A DNA stretch of 42,227 nucleotides from Halorubrum lipolyticum DSM 21995 (GTDB taxonomy: Archaea; Halobacteriota; Halobacteria; Halobacteriales; Haloferacaceae), in NCBI RefSeq assembly GCF_000337375.1, contig NZ_AOJG01000008.1, positions 1-42,227 of the forward strand, in the 5' to 3' direction. The position numbers and the translations under genes are program-made. This document shows, piece after piece, positions 15,050 to 22,222 of the stretch. How positions within the stretch are numbered: position 1 is the first letter of the stretch; every line of letters starts with the position of its first letter. The notes beneath the pieces are model-generated. The model ran no database searches. It was not told the DNA's origin and was given only the letters and a program-made list of their open reading frames with translations.

Positions 15050-15796
15050 ATGGGAGAAAGTGGAACGTTCTCGTTTTTTGGACGTGTGCACCCCGAACGA
15101 GCCGCCGCTGCGATCGGTGAGGTGAGCCTCCAACACCGGAGTCAATTCATCAATTTCGAAATAGACATATTCACACATGGTTCTCAGCTTTTAGTTCAAG
15201 TCCATCCTGAGTCCGAAGTGGAGGATCTTGATACACTCCAAAATTTAGTACAGTCTTCGGTCTCCTCTATAACAGATCCATTCGCATTTATATATGGAAA
15301 ACACGTTTCGGTGGAAATTACTGGAGCTATTACACCATCTGGCAGTAAACGAGTATTCGGGATAGAGCACGGATACATCGCTGAGAAAACTACCCAAAAC
15401 GGGGAAGCCGATGAGTGGTACGGAAAGATATTAGATGTCTATAGTACAGATGCCGCACCATATCTACAGCGTGCGTTTCGCGATTACAGGCTAGCTCTGG
15501 AACATGCAGAAGACACAGGATTCTATTGCTTCCGTTCCATCGAATCTCTCCGTCAATTCTACAAAGAAAGTGATGACACCGAATCTTGGGAGAGACTCAG
15601 GAGCGATATTGAGGTTAGTAGAGAAACTATTGAACAAGGGATCCAAATATACGCAAAGGACCGAAGACACGGCGACGTTTATTCATTATCAGGCGAAGAA
15701 AGAAAAGAGATCTTAGAGACTACTTGGACAATACTCAGTTCATTTATCGATCGTTTGAGTGAGCAAGCAGAAGATGGATCGAATGAACCTGAGTAG
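15050..15796 (+). CDS. Unknown protein in the low-GC block
   Basis: Encodes 248 residues. The N-terminal half (about 5-125) alternates beta strands and short helices (FINFEIDIFTHGSQLLVQVH, then HVSVEITGAITPSG). The C-terminal half is all helical (LQRAFRDYRLALEHAEDTG, then FRSIESLRQFYKESDD, IQIYAKDRRHGDVYSL, LETTWTILSSFIDRL). The helical half has the feel of a HEPN-like bundle, with RLALEH (an Rx4H arrangement) and RRHGD as polar spots, but I cannot assign it. It is AT-rich. It stands 94 bases before the two-gene nuclease module, which has its own promoter. Confidence 0.6.
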   Translation: MGESGTFSFFGRVHPERAAAAIGEVSLQHRSQFINFEIDIFTHGSQLLVQVHPESEVEDLDTLQNLVQSSVSSITDPFAFIYGKHVSVEITGAITPSGSKRVFGIEHGYIAEKTTQNGEADEWYGKILDVYSTDAAPYLQRAFRDYRLALEHAEDTGFYCFRSIESLRQFYKESDDTESWERLRSDIEVSRETIEQGIQIYAKDRRHGDVYSLSGEERKEILETTWTILSSFIDRLSEQAEDGSNEPE

Positions 15797-15861
15797 GTGA
15801 ACGACTTGTCATAAATAACTGCTACTACATTCACCACGTGCCGGGAAGTTTTCATGGTTGG

Positions 15862-15870
15862 GTTATATGG
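15862..15870 (+). promoter_or_regulatory. TATA box of the nuclease module
   Basis: gttatatgg lies with its centre about 25 bases before ATG 15891. A second box, cttatataag (15871-15880), is closer. The first favours the start at 15891 over the in-frame TTG at 15858 and ATG at 15867. Confidence 0.5.
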
Positions 15871-15890
15871 CTTATATAAGGGACACTAGT

Positions 15891-17066
15891 ATGTACTTCG
15901 AACCGGGCAACCTCGAAGGGAAAGAGACTGGGGCAATCCTCGACAGATTGATCCAGTACGTTACAAAATCCGATGAGGAAATTGCTGAGGAAGGTCGTGA
16001 GAAGAAGAAGACCACGACGGAGCTTAAGGTATTCCTCGCGGAAAACCGAGGGCTCGAGCAGGGAGACATAGAGGAAAGAATCGAGGACTTGCTCTTTACT
16101 GATGGGCTCACAAAGCCGCAAACGGAGTTCTTCGATTCACATAATTTTGAGGAGTACATACTGAACGAGGAGATCTCCTCTGTAGAGATCACGACGCCGC
16201 AGTACGATCGTACCGACCAGTTCTTCTTCTATTACCCAGATAACTACCTGCGAGTATTTACTATTGAGCGCCGAAAGTGGACTGAAAGGACCGTAGAGCG
16301 TTTGATTAAGTACTTACCAGAACTGGATCGCCTCCTCCTCTCTTCGGAGGATCTTGAAGAGATATCCGAAGATCTACAGAAGACCGACGTTTCCGGATTT
16401 ACCGCTAAGTACCAGCCGTATTACAGAGAACAGAGTGTCAGCATCCAGTTTCATGGATCTGAGCCGGGTGACCTCGAAAAGGTCGAGGAGGAGTTCAACG
16501 CACGCCCATCTCGACTCGAACTGAGCCGCAGAAACAGCCCTGTGGACGCGGTGAAAACGTCAATGGATGTTGGTGGATATTTCTCTGTTCCCCGAATCCG
16601 AGAGGATAGTCAGGAACTCGGTCACGAGACGCTGATGCAGCTGGGCGAAGAGTATCAGTCACGCGACCGAGAGAACTTCGATGTCGAACATAAACCGAGG
16701 AAGATTCCCCAACGGCAGGGCTTCTCAGTAGAGGGGCATACGACTCTTGAATTGGTTGAGCAGGTGGACGACCTCGAACCAGATGTCGCTCCTTCCCACG
16801 AGGAGTTAGTCCAGAAATTAGAGGAAGAAGTGGTAGACGGAAAACGGCGCTACGAGTACTCGGTTTGGGAAGACGGTAACTACATGGTCTTCGACAAAGA
16901 CCGGGATGAGCCGTTTGAAATAACCATTGAGGATCGGAATATCGTCCTACATGCGAAGCCGGCGACAAACTCAGTCACACTTCGAGACTTCTGTGATATA
17001 ATAAGACAAGAGTTCAACACCACCTATCGGCTAGAAAAGACCTCAGAGAAGGTGGGGGTCCTGTAA
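15891..17066 (+). CDS. Unknown 391-residue protein, partner of the PD-(D/E)XK nuclease
   Basis: The product is soluble and acidic. The N-terminal part (about 1-75) is helical and highly charged (TKSDEEIAEEGREKKKTTTE). The middle (about 90-210) contains aromatic strands (QFFFYYPDNYLRVFTIERRK) and helices (TVERLIKYLPELDRLLLSSE). The C-terminal part ends in a beta-rich section (YEYSVWEDGNYMVFDKDRD) and RDFCDIIRQEFNTTYRL. No motif I know fits; the aromatic strand region could be a recognition module. It is directly joined to the nuclease gene (stop TAA 17064-17066, next ATG 17067), so the two are co-transcribed and probably work together. Confidence 0.65.
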   Translation: MYFEPGNLEGKETGAILDRLIQYVTKSDEEIAEEGREKKKTTTELKVFLAENRGLEQGDIEERIEDLLFTDGLTKPQTEFFDSHNFEEYILNEEISSVEITTPQYDRTDQFFFYYPDNYLRVFTIERRKWTERTVERLIKYLPELDRLLLSSEDLEEISEDLQKTDVSGFTAKYQPYYREQSVSIQFHGSEPGDLEKVEEEFNARPSRLELSRRNSPVDAVKTSMDVGGYFSVPRIREDSQELGHETLMQLGEEYQSRDRENFDVEHKPRKIPQRQGFSVEGHTTLELVEQVDDLEPDVAPSHEELVQKLEEEVVDGKRRYEYSVWEDGNYMVFDKDRDEPFEITIEDRNIVLHAKPATNSVTLRDFCDIIRQEFNTTYRLEKTSEKVGVL

Positions 17067-17969
17067 ATGTCGGAGTGGCCGCGTCAGAAAGACGAGATCT
17101 ACTCCTACAACCTCTTTCACGCTGCAATCAAAAGTCGACACAACACAACGGGTCTCTCTTCCCGTGGATTTGGGCTGGTTGGAACATTCATGCGGGTCCC
17201 GGGAGGTGACGAGGATCCAACGCCTGATCCTGACTTTACCCTGTATAAAGACGGAGTTCTATTGTTCGTCGAGATCAAAGCCGGGGAGAATATCAACGAT
17301 AGCCATATCGATCAGATGCAGGAATATGGCGAACTCGGGCTCGAGGCGGTCGAAGAGTTCGCGATGCAGACTGATCTTGCAGAACGATATAATCGAGACG
17401 ATATCGTGGGTTTTGAACACTGTATCGTGTACGGAGAAGAGTTTATCGAGGAGTGCAAAGAGGAGTATGAAAACTGCCGAGAAACCTTGGAAGAGTTGGC
17501 TGAATACGCACCAGTACTCACTCAAGAGCGCGGTTCGACCCTACAACTAGATTCTGGATCGTTCTCCCGGGACGAGTATAACGACAGGTTCTCAAATGGG
17601 ATTCAGCTGCCGAAAGCTACTGATAAGGTGATCTACCTTCCCGAGAATGTCGAGTTAGAAGCCCTCAGCTACTCGATTACTCATGATATTGTGCTGAACA
17701 ACCTGAATGGTGATAGCTTCGAGGCTACCCCCTCTGAAATACAGAACTTCCACGGGAGGCGTGATGTCCGCCTCAGAAAAATAAAGCAAAGTCTCTCATT
17801 CCTGTCGTATGCAGAGGCATGTCACAGGCAATCTGACGGAAGCTATCTATTCCGTCGAGACGATCTCGGGGATATTCTCGGCATCGAGGATCTCCTACGC
17901 GAAAAGAGAGTGGAGGAGCACCTTGAGGAGGCTGATGGGGAACAGGCAGGACTTCAAGAGTTCCTCTGA
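17067..17969 (+). CDS. PD-(D/E)XK-type nuclease of an unknown two-gene module
   Basis: Encodes 300 residues. A restriction-endonuclease-like core is visible: TPDPDFTLYKDG (D56) followed by LLFVEIKAGENI (E69, K71), the classic D…ExK arrangement, then a helix with DSHIDQMQEYGELG. This suggests metal-dependent DNA cleavage. The rest (about 100-300) is unassigned and contains a charged helical stretch (EECKEEYENCRETLEELAEY) and a strand-helix segment with YLPENVELEALSYSITHD. It starts on the base after the upstream gene's stop. It could be a restriction-like effector whose specificity comes from the partner, or a transposition or repair nuclease. No methyltransferase is nearby. Confidence 0.65.
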   Translation: MSEWPRQKDEIYSYNLFHAAIKSRHNTTGLSSRGFGLVGTFMRVPGGDEDPTPDPDFTLYKDGVLLFVEIKAGENINDSHIDQMQEYGELGLEAVEEFAMQTDLAERYNRDDIVGFEHCIVYGEEFIEECKEEYENCRETLEELAEYAPVLTQERGSTLQLDSGSFSRDEYNDRFSNGIQLPKATDKVIYLPENVELEALSYSITHDIVLNNLNGDSFEATPSEIQNFHGRRDVRLRKIKQSLSFLSYAEACHRQSDGSYLFRRDDLGDILGIEDLLREKRVEEHLEEADGEQAGLQEFL

Positions 17970-18102
17970 GCCTGTGACCCATATCGATTCGAATCACGAC
18001 TTGTTATACAAGTCGATAAATAGACCCTCGAAACCGCCCTGATCGGGCCGAGGACCTCGTCGGTTCTGCCGTACTAAGTGCTACCTTCTTTTGAAAGTTC
18101 AC

Positions 18103-18708
18103 ATGCGCTTAGAGGCGACCGGCAAGCCGGACCAGCACAAAGTGTGGCTCACAGACGACGACCTCGAGGAGCTCCGCCGCGCCGCCGGGAGTCACCGCGA
18201 CGACCTCGTGATACAGCTCGGCGGGTTCGTCGGGCTCCGCGCCTTCGAGATCCCGCAGGTCGCGCCGAAACACGTGAAGCGGACTGCCGACGGCGACCAC
18301 TTCCGACTCCGCGTCCCAGAGGTGAAAGACACGACAGGAAGCGGCGGGAAGCCTCGCGACGCCTACCTCCCACGCGACGTCGAGGGCGACATCCACCGGT
18401 ACGTCCGGTCGGAGGACGTCGGCCGCCACGATCCGATCGTCGACCTCTCCGAGAGCGGGATCCGGGCGGTGGTCAAACGCACGGCCGAACGCGCGGCCGA
18501 CGCGACCGGCGACGAGGACTTTCTCCACGTGTCGAGCCACGATCTCCGTCGTCGATTCGCTCAGCGGCTCCTTGTCGACAAGCAGGTGAACCCGCGCGTG
18601 GTCATGCAGGTCGGCGGGTGGGACTCCTTCCAAGCGATCGAACCGTATCTAAATGCGCCGACATCGGAGGTCGTGAACGACGCTTTCGAAAAAGCGGGGT
18701 TTGAGTAA
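18103..18708 (+). CDS. Tyrosine recombinase (integrase)
   Basis: Encodes 201 residues from ATG 18103. The catalytic set is complete: R46 in GLRAFEIPQV, H146 and R149 in SSHDLRRRF, W173 in QVGGWDSFQAIEPYL (Trp in the place of the second His), and nucleophile Y182. It has only the catalytic domain plus a short N-terminal helix; no SAM-like arm-binding domain is seen. This short form is frequent in haloarchaeal genomes, so it need not be a fragment. It likely integrated or resolved the surrounding island. Its GC content is higher than the genes before it, close to the backbone. Confidence 0.8.
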   Translation: MRLEATGKPDQHKVWLTDDDLEELRRAAGSHRDDLVIQLGGFVGLRAFEIPQVAPKHVKRTADGDHFRLRVPEVKDTTGSGGKPRDAYLPRDVEGDIHRYVRSEDVGRHDPIVDLSESGIRAVVKRTAERAADATGDEDFLHVSSHDLRRRFAQRLLVDKQVNPRVVMQVGGWDSFQAIEPYLNAPTSEVVNDAFEKAGFE

Positions 18709-18817
18709 ATCTCGGCGATCTAGATACACTAGCAACTGAAGCGAAGGATCTACGATGTACATCACTCGTCTCCGTCGCACGAGAGATCGATTGTAAAACA
18801 GATTATATGTACGAGAG

Positions 18818-18828
18818 TTTTTTAAGTA
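18818..18828 (+). promoter_or_regulatory. TATA box of the four-helix membrane protein gene
   Basis: tttttaagtat is centred close to 27 bases before ATG 18852. It makes 18852 the likely leaderless start, because the in-frame alternative at 18807 lies upstream of the box. Confidence 0.55.
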
Positions 18829-18851
18829 TCTATTTGTACCCATATGACAGG

Positions 18852-19538
18852 ATGGAAGGAGGTGCTAGCCCTGGTCCAGGTCCAGAAGCAAGCGACGAAC
18901 AACAGCAGGACAGCAGTCCCGGAGGTGGGTCGCCAACTAGTGATGGAGGCGGCGATACGGGTTCAAGTCCAAACAGTAGAATCGGACTTGAGGAATACAA
19001 GATTGCTGGTTCTGAAGCAAGATATCGGGACCAAATGCTATTTACCTCATTCTATCTATCGCTAGTCGCTCTGGCTATTCTCTTACAGATCGTCCTCGGA
19101 TTATTTGATGAGCAGCAACTATTTTCTGTTATAGTCGTTTCAATCGTGTCTGCTGCGGGATTTGCCAATCTTCTCTGGTGGTCTTACGCAACCAAGCAGG
19201 CTCGGAACAAGGCGTGGGGCCGGCGGAGAGAGCTTGAAAAGAACCTCAATAGTTTTAAGCTCAATGAATATCTCGCTGGAAATAAAGTGTATGACTTCGC
19301 CGATGAAGATGTAAAAGAGTCAAACAGCATTATTGGAAAGTCTAGTAGTGACTTGGTGATCGGGTTTGCAGCAGTAGCAACTCTAGGGTGGGTTGGAACT
19401 GCGGCGGGTACCATCTTTATGATATGGCATGATGGGTCACAACCGGTTCTATACACAATCGGGGGGGCCGTGGTTGCATTTATTATTGGGCTCGCATTCG
19501 AGGTATACAACAAGGGGTATTGTATAAGGAGAAGCTAG
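18852..19538 (+). CDS. Unknown four-helix membrane protein
   Basis: Encodes 228 residues. The first 45 are disordered and rich in G, S, P and D. Two membrane helices follow at about 65-85 (FTSFYLSLVALAILLQIVLG) and 92-115 (SVIVVSIVSAAGFANLLWW). A cytosolic loop comes next with basic residues (QARNKAWGRRRELEKNL). Two more helices lie at about 170-195 and 200-222. The layout of paired helices around a charged loop recalls small sensor or pore proteins of the SLATT kind, but the match is only general. No partner enzyme is adjacent. Confidence 0.5.
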   Translation: MEGGASPGPGPEASDEQQQDSSPGGGSPTSDGGGDTGSSPNSRIGLEEYKIAGSEARYRDQMLFTSFYLSLVALAILLQIVLGLFDEQQLFSVIVVSIVSAAGFANLLWWSYATKQARNKAWGRRRELEKNLNSFKLNEYLAGNKVYDFADEDVKESNSIIGKSSSDLVIGFAAVATLGWVGTAAGTIFMIWHDGSQPVLYTIGGAVVAFIIGLAFEVYNKGYCIRRS

Positions 19539-19567
19539 AGAGGTTTCTGTGTGATATTTTGTGTATC

Positions 19568-19648
19568 GGCTCTGTTGAAATTCTCAGAAAGTGATAGGTT
19601 CGATCCCGGTGCGGTCAGTACAAGATACTCAAGAACCGCTCAGTACAG
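19568..19648 (+). repeat. Copy 2 of the GGCTCTGTTGAAAT repeat
   Basis: ggctctgttgaaattctcag matches 11522-11541 with one change. The motifs cggtcagtaca (19612-19622) and cgctcagtacag (19637-19648) follow. Both copies lie in the same orientation, 8 kb apart, and enclose the HNH, orc-like, hicBA, nuclease-module and integrase genes. Confidence 0.5.
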
Positions 19649-19673
19649 GGAAATCACGAATCACTCGATAAAC

Positions 19674-19910
19674 TTAGTTCGCTGAGTCTTGGTTCTCGTT
19701 CGGTCGAAGCACCGCATAAAAGAGAAGCCCAAGTTCTGTAAGTACGACTACGCCCCCGATCGAGCGAGCAGCAGTCGATATCCCTGTCATGTAACCACGT
19801 ACCGCAACAGCGATATCACCGAGTGCCGCGACTCCCAGCCCGAGCAAAAATACAATTATGAAGAGCAGATACCGAATCGATGTAAGTAGTTCATCTGTTT
19901 TGGAGGGCAT
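19674..19910 (-). CDS. Small two-helix membrane protein
   Basis: Encodes 78 residues from ATG 19910 (MPSKTDELL). Two membrane helices are clear: about 11-35 (IRYLLFIIVFLLGLGVAALG) and 48-68 (SIGGVVVLTELGLLFYAVL), joined by a short loop with R and Y. The C-terminus is polar. Many haloarchaea encode such proteins with no known role. It is convergent with the four-helix membrane gene. Confidence 0.5.
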   Translation of the reverse strand: MPSKTDELLTSIRYLLFIIVFLLGLGVAALGDIAVAVRGYMTGISTAARSIGGVVVLTELGLLFYAVLRPNENQDSAN

Positions 19911-19965
19911 CAAAACTAGTTCGAGTGGTGTTTGTGATAACTTTTCTGAACTGGTAAACGACTGA

Positions 19966-20244
19966 CCAGTTCGTATCTCTCATCGACCCGCTGTTTCAGA
20001 CAAGAACATACCTGAAGAAAAGGATTTCAACAAAGCCGAAAGTACTGGTGATCGCGACGAAAAGATGGCTCGCACTATCGTACAAAAATGCGACGAGCGA
20101 GAACATGAGTCCGTTCTTATTCTGGTTGGCGACAAGCATGTTGAGCCTATCGGCGAGAAACTTGATGAGGAGGGCTGGGAAGTTGAAAAGGAGCGAACCA
20201 ACAATACAATCGCACGGATCAAGAGACGACTGGGATTCAGTTGA
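19966..20244 (+). pseudogene. C-terminal fragment of a TraB/GumN-like protein
   Basis: The open frame continues without a start from 19966 to a stop at 20242-20244. It includes DRDEKMARTIVQKC, then HESVLILVGDKHVEPIGEKL and DEEGWEVEKERTN. The block VLILVGDKHVEPI followed by L…GW resembles the end of TraB-family and related haloarchaeal proteins, where a conserved GDxH closes the domain. No upstream domain remains. An ATG at 20065 would give a 59-residue product; more likely it is debris of a truncated gene at the island edge. Confidence 0.4.
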
Positions 20245-20594
20245 CTCTGAACTGTCAACTTAAAAGAGCCACAACTTGACCGAGAGAATCCGAAGCATGC
20301 GAGAAGGCGCGAGGTTTGACAATTCCACGTTCCGCCAATCTCGTTACCAGTCTTTGGTTCTGTTAGACCGGGGCCTTCCTGTCGCTTGATACGCTTCTGT
20401 CCAGCCTATACGGTTGAGTGTTCGCTGGGGAGTTACGGTTATGAATGCCGCTATCATGAATCCAAGTGACCACCTAACGATGGCAGGGATGAACCGGTAA
20501 CCGGTTCAAATCCAGTTGTCGAATCTTCCGACCTCGATTCGGAAACCGGCGGTAGCGGCTCTGTGCGTGCGGATCTATCGACTGAAGGAGATAA
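20245..20594. other. Intergenic stretch between the gene fragment and tRNA-Trp
   Basis: No gene seen. A short T-arm-like sequence (ccggttcaaatccagt, 20503-20518) is present, but no acceptor, D or anticodon arm can be built around it. It may be a decayed attachment site or tRNA piece. I did not find a direct copy of the tRNA-Trp 3' end here. Confidence 0.3.
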
Positions 20595-20769
20595 TGGGGC
20601 CGGAGGGATTTGAACCCCCGATCGACTGATATCTCCGGTGCGCCTCGGAACTCCAGAGGGTCGTCAACACGACCGATGATCAGTCGGCCGCTCGGTATAT
20701 CAGTCTGGAGTGTCGTCCCGGGCGCAAGCCTCTGGAGTCAGTCGCCATGCCTGGCTTGGCCACAGCCCC
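20595..20769 (-). tRNA. trnW: tRNA-Trp (CCA) with a 101-base intron
   Basis: On the minus strand the gene starts GGGGCTGTGGCC and ends CCGGCCCC plus discriminator A; CCA is not encoded. The acceptor stem pairs fully (one G-T), the D stem is GCCA/TGGC, the anticodon stem ACTGA/TCAGT, and the loop CTCCAGA with anticodon CCA. The T arm is CGGGGGTTCAAATCCC. The coding parts are split after position 37 by an intron at 20631-20731. Only one copy is in the window. The 3' end faces the accessory island, so it is a plausible integration target. Confidence 0.9.
20631..20731 (-). ncRNA. tRNA-Trp intron with two 2'-O-methylation guides
   Basis: In haloarchaea the tRNA-Trp intron is known to act as a C/D guide RNA for Cm34 and Um39. 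Here the sequence shows two antisense segments. tctggagt (20650-20657) pairs with the exon stretch ACTCCAGA that holds C34. gactgatat (20697-20705) pairs with ATATCAGTC, which spans the second splice junction and holds U39. CTGA boxes are present near the second guide; the C boxes are degenerate. The intron is thus needed for modification as well as removed by splicing. Confidence 0.75.
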
Positions 20770-20882
20770 GCGTGATCTCGCATCAGTTGGTTGCCGAAAC
20801 GCGGATAAAGGGGTTTCGATCGCGAGCGATCGGACGACGGGACGGCGGAGCGGGGGACACGCGAGGCGGCGCCCCCGGCCGT

Positions 20883-21110
20883 TCACTCCTCTCGGTCGTC
20901 GGCGCTCCAGTCGCACTCCTGGCACTTGTAGCCGGTCACGAACTCGGTCACGCTCGGCATGTAGCCGACGGTGATGACGCCGCCGCCGCACTCCGGGCAG
21001 TCGCGGTCGGCGTCAGCGATCGATTCGGCCTCGAGCACCGACTCGCCCTCGACCAGCTCCGCGAGCTTCTCGGGCGTCACCATCCGCCCCTGCACGACGC
21101 GATTGGACAT
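20883..21110 (-). CDS. Zinc-ribbon protein, DUF5795 type
   Basis: Encodes 75 residues from ATG 21110. It begins MSNRVVQGRMVTPEKLAELV and carries a zinc ribbon, CPECGG near 38-43 and CQECDW near 63-68, the pattern of haloarchaeal DUF5795. The TATA box cacctaaatacc (21131-21142, minus strand reading) is 26 bases upstream and decides against a longer start at 21185. The role is unknown; small zinc ribbons often bind nucleic acid or proteins. Confidence 0.75.
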   Translation of the reverse strand: MSNRVVQGRMVTPEKLAELVEGESVLEAESIADADRDCPECGGGVITVGYMPSVTEFVTGYKCQECDWSADDREE

Positions 21111-21196
21111 ACTCGGCGTATGCCGCCGAGCACCTAAATACCCGCGACACGCGGGGGGACGACCGGCGCGGCCCTCGGTCCCCAAATCACCCGCGG

Positions 21197-22222
21197 CTAC
21201 AGCCAGGGCGCCCGCGAGTCGTCGTCCGCGAAGGGGTCCGTACCGTCGCTCTCGTCGCTCGACACCGAGGGATCGCCGCCGTTGGCGATCACCGCCACGT
21301 CGTCGTCGACGATCGGGCCGGGCGCGGTCGGCGCGTCGAGCGGGGGGTCGGTCGAATCGGGGGAGTCGTCGTCGTCCGCTGCGTCGTCGACACCGGCGTC
21401 GCCTTCGCTCGAGCTGTCGGCGGCGTCTCCGTCACCGCCGTCGGGGTCGTCGCCGGTACCGTCGCCCGCGGGACCGTCCGCCGGCCCGGCGTTCGGGTCG
21501 TAGGCGAACAGGGTCGTCACAGCGAGCACCGCCAGCGCGATGGGCGCCTCGGTCTGCATGAGGTCGAAGGGGCCGAGCAGGATCGGCAGCGCGAGCACGC
21601 CGAGCGCGACGGCCGATCCGAACCGGAACCGGTCGATGTCGACGCGCCCGCGGAGGTGCGGCGACAGCAGCGCGACCGCCAGCGCGAACGCGACGCCGAC
21701 GCCGGCCGCGGCGGCGCCGTTGAGCACGTACTCGGGGGAGGTGCGAATCGCGAATCCGGAGGGATCGAAGCTGGCGACGAGTCCGAGCGCGATGATGACG
21801 CCGGGGCTCGGCAGGCGCTCGCCGATCTCCGAACTCGCGGTCTTGGCGGCGATCGTGAGGATCACCAACCCGGCGAAGCGCTCGAAGACGGGGAGATTCA
21901 GGAACCCTTTGAACGTGGGAGCGAGCGCGGCCTCCAGCGCGGCGAGCGGGATGATGATCGCACCGATCAGCAGCACGGAGACGACCATCTGTCGGCGGCT
22001 GCCGTCCATCTCCGCGAGGATCACCGCGGCGGTCGCGGAGCCGCCGAAGATGAGGATGCCCGTCTCGATCACGCCCGTCGCAGTCGTCAAGACGCCGGCG
22101 ACGACTAAGGCGGGGAATATCCCGTCGACGAGCGGCAGCACCATCACGGTCGCGAGCAGCTTCGTCGCGCTCCCGACCTGCTGTTCCAGCCGGAGGGCGA
22201 TCGGATGCCGTGAGACGCTCAT
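21197..22222 (-). CDS. Membrane protein, DUF5794 type
   Basis: Encodes 341 residues. Residues 1-235 hold about seven membrane helices (ATKLLATVMVLPLVDGIFPA, GVIETGILIFGGSATAAVIL, MVVSVLLIGAIIIPLAALEA, AVALGVLALPILLGPFD and others). The last 100 residues are a disordered acidic tail (D, G, S, P), likely cytosolic. The opening MSVSRHPIALRLEQQVGSAT and VLPLVDGIFPALV match DUF5794 as I recall it. Function unknown. It is preceded by a 200-base leader with hairpin and repeats, so it may be regulated at RNA level or by an operator. Confidence 0.7.
   Translation of the reverse strand: MSVSRHPIALRLEQQVGSATKLLATVMVLPLVDGIFPALVVAGVLTTATGVIETGILIFGGSATAAVILAEMDGSRRQMVVSVLLIGAIIIPLAALEAALAPTFKGFLNLPVFERFAGLVILTIAAKTASSEIGERLPSPGVIIALGLVASFDPSGFAIRTSPEYVLNGAAAAGVGVAFALAVALLSPHLRGRVDIDRFRFGSAVALGVLALPILLGPFDLMQTEAPIALAVLAVTTLFAYDPNAGPADGPAGDGTGDDPDGGDGDAADSSSEGDAGVDDAADDDDSPDSTDPPLDAPTAPGPIVDDDVAVIANGGDPSVSSDESDGTDPFADDDSRAPWL

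Larger units (their letters stand above)
3850..20594. mobile_element. Accessory genomic island next to tRNA-Trp
   Basis: Base composition falls from the GC-rich backbone to clearly AT-richer DNA, lowest at 14.2-16 kb. Contents are typical of an integrated and decayed element: tyrosine recombinase (18103-18708), serine recombinase remnant, TnpB element, Orc/Cdc6-like gene, two toxin-antitoxin loci, restriction-like nucleases and gene fragments. The right limit abuts the 3' end of tRNA-Trp, a common integration target. I could not find a second copy of the tRNA 3' end at the left side, so the limits are approximate and more than one insertion event is likely. Confidence 0.5.

Noticed and set aside
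20503-20518. Second tRNA gene near the island edge
   Set aside because: Only the T-arm-like segment is present, with a mismatch in the stem; it was kept as a possible att relic.
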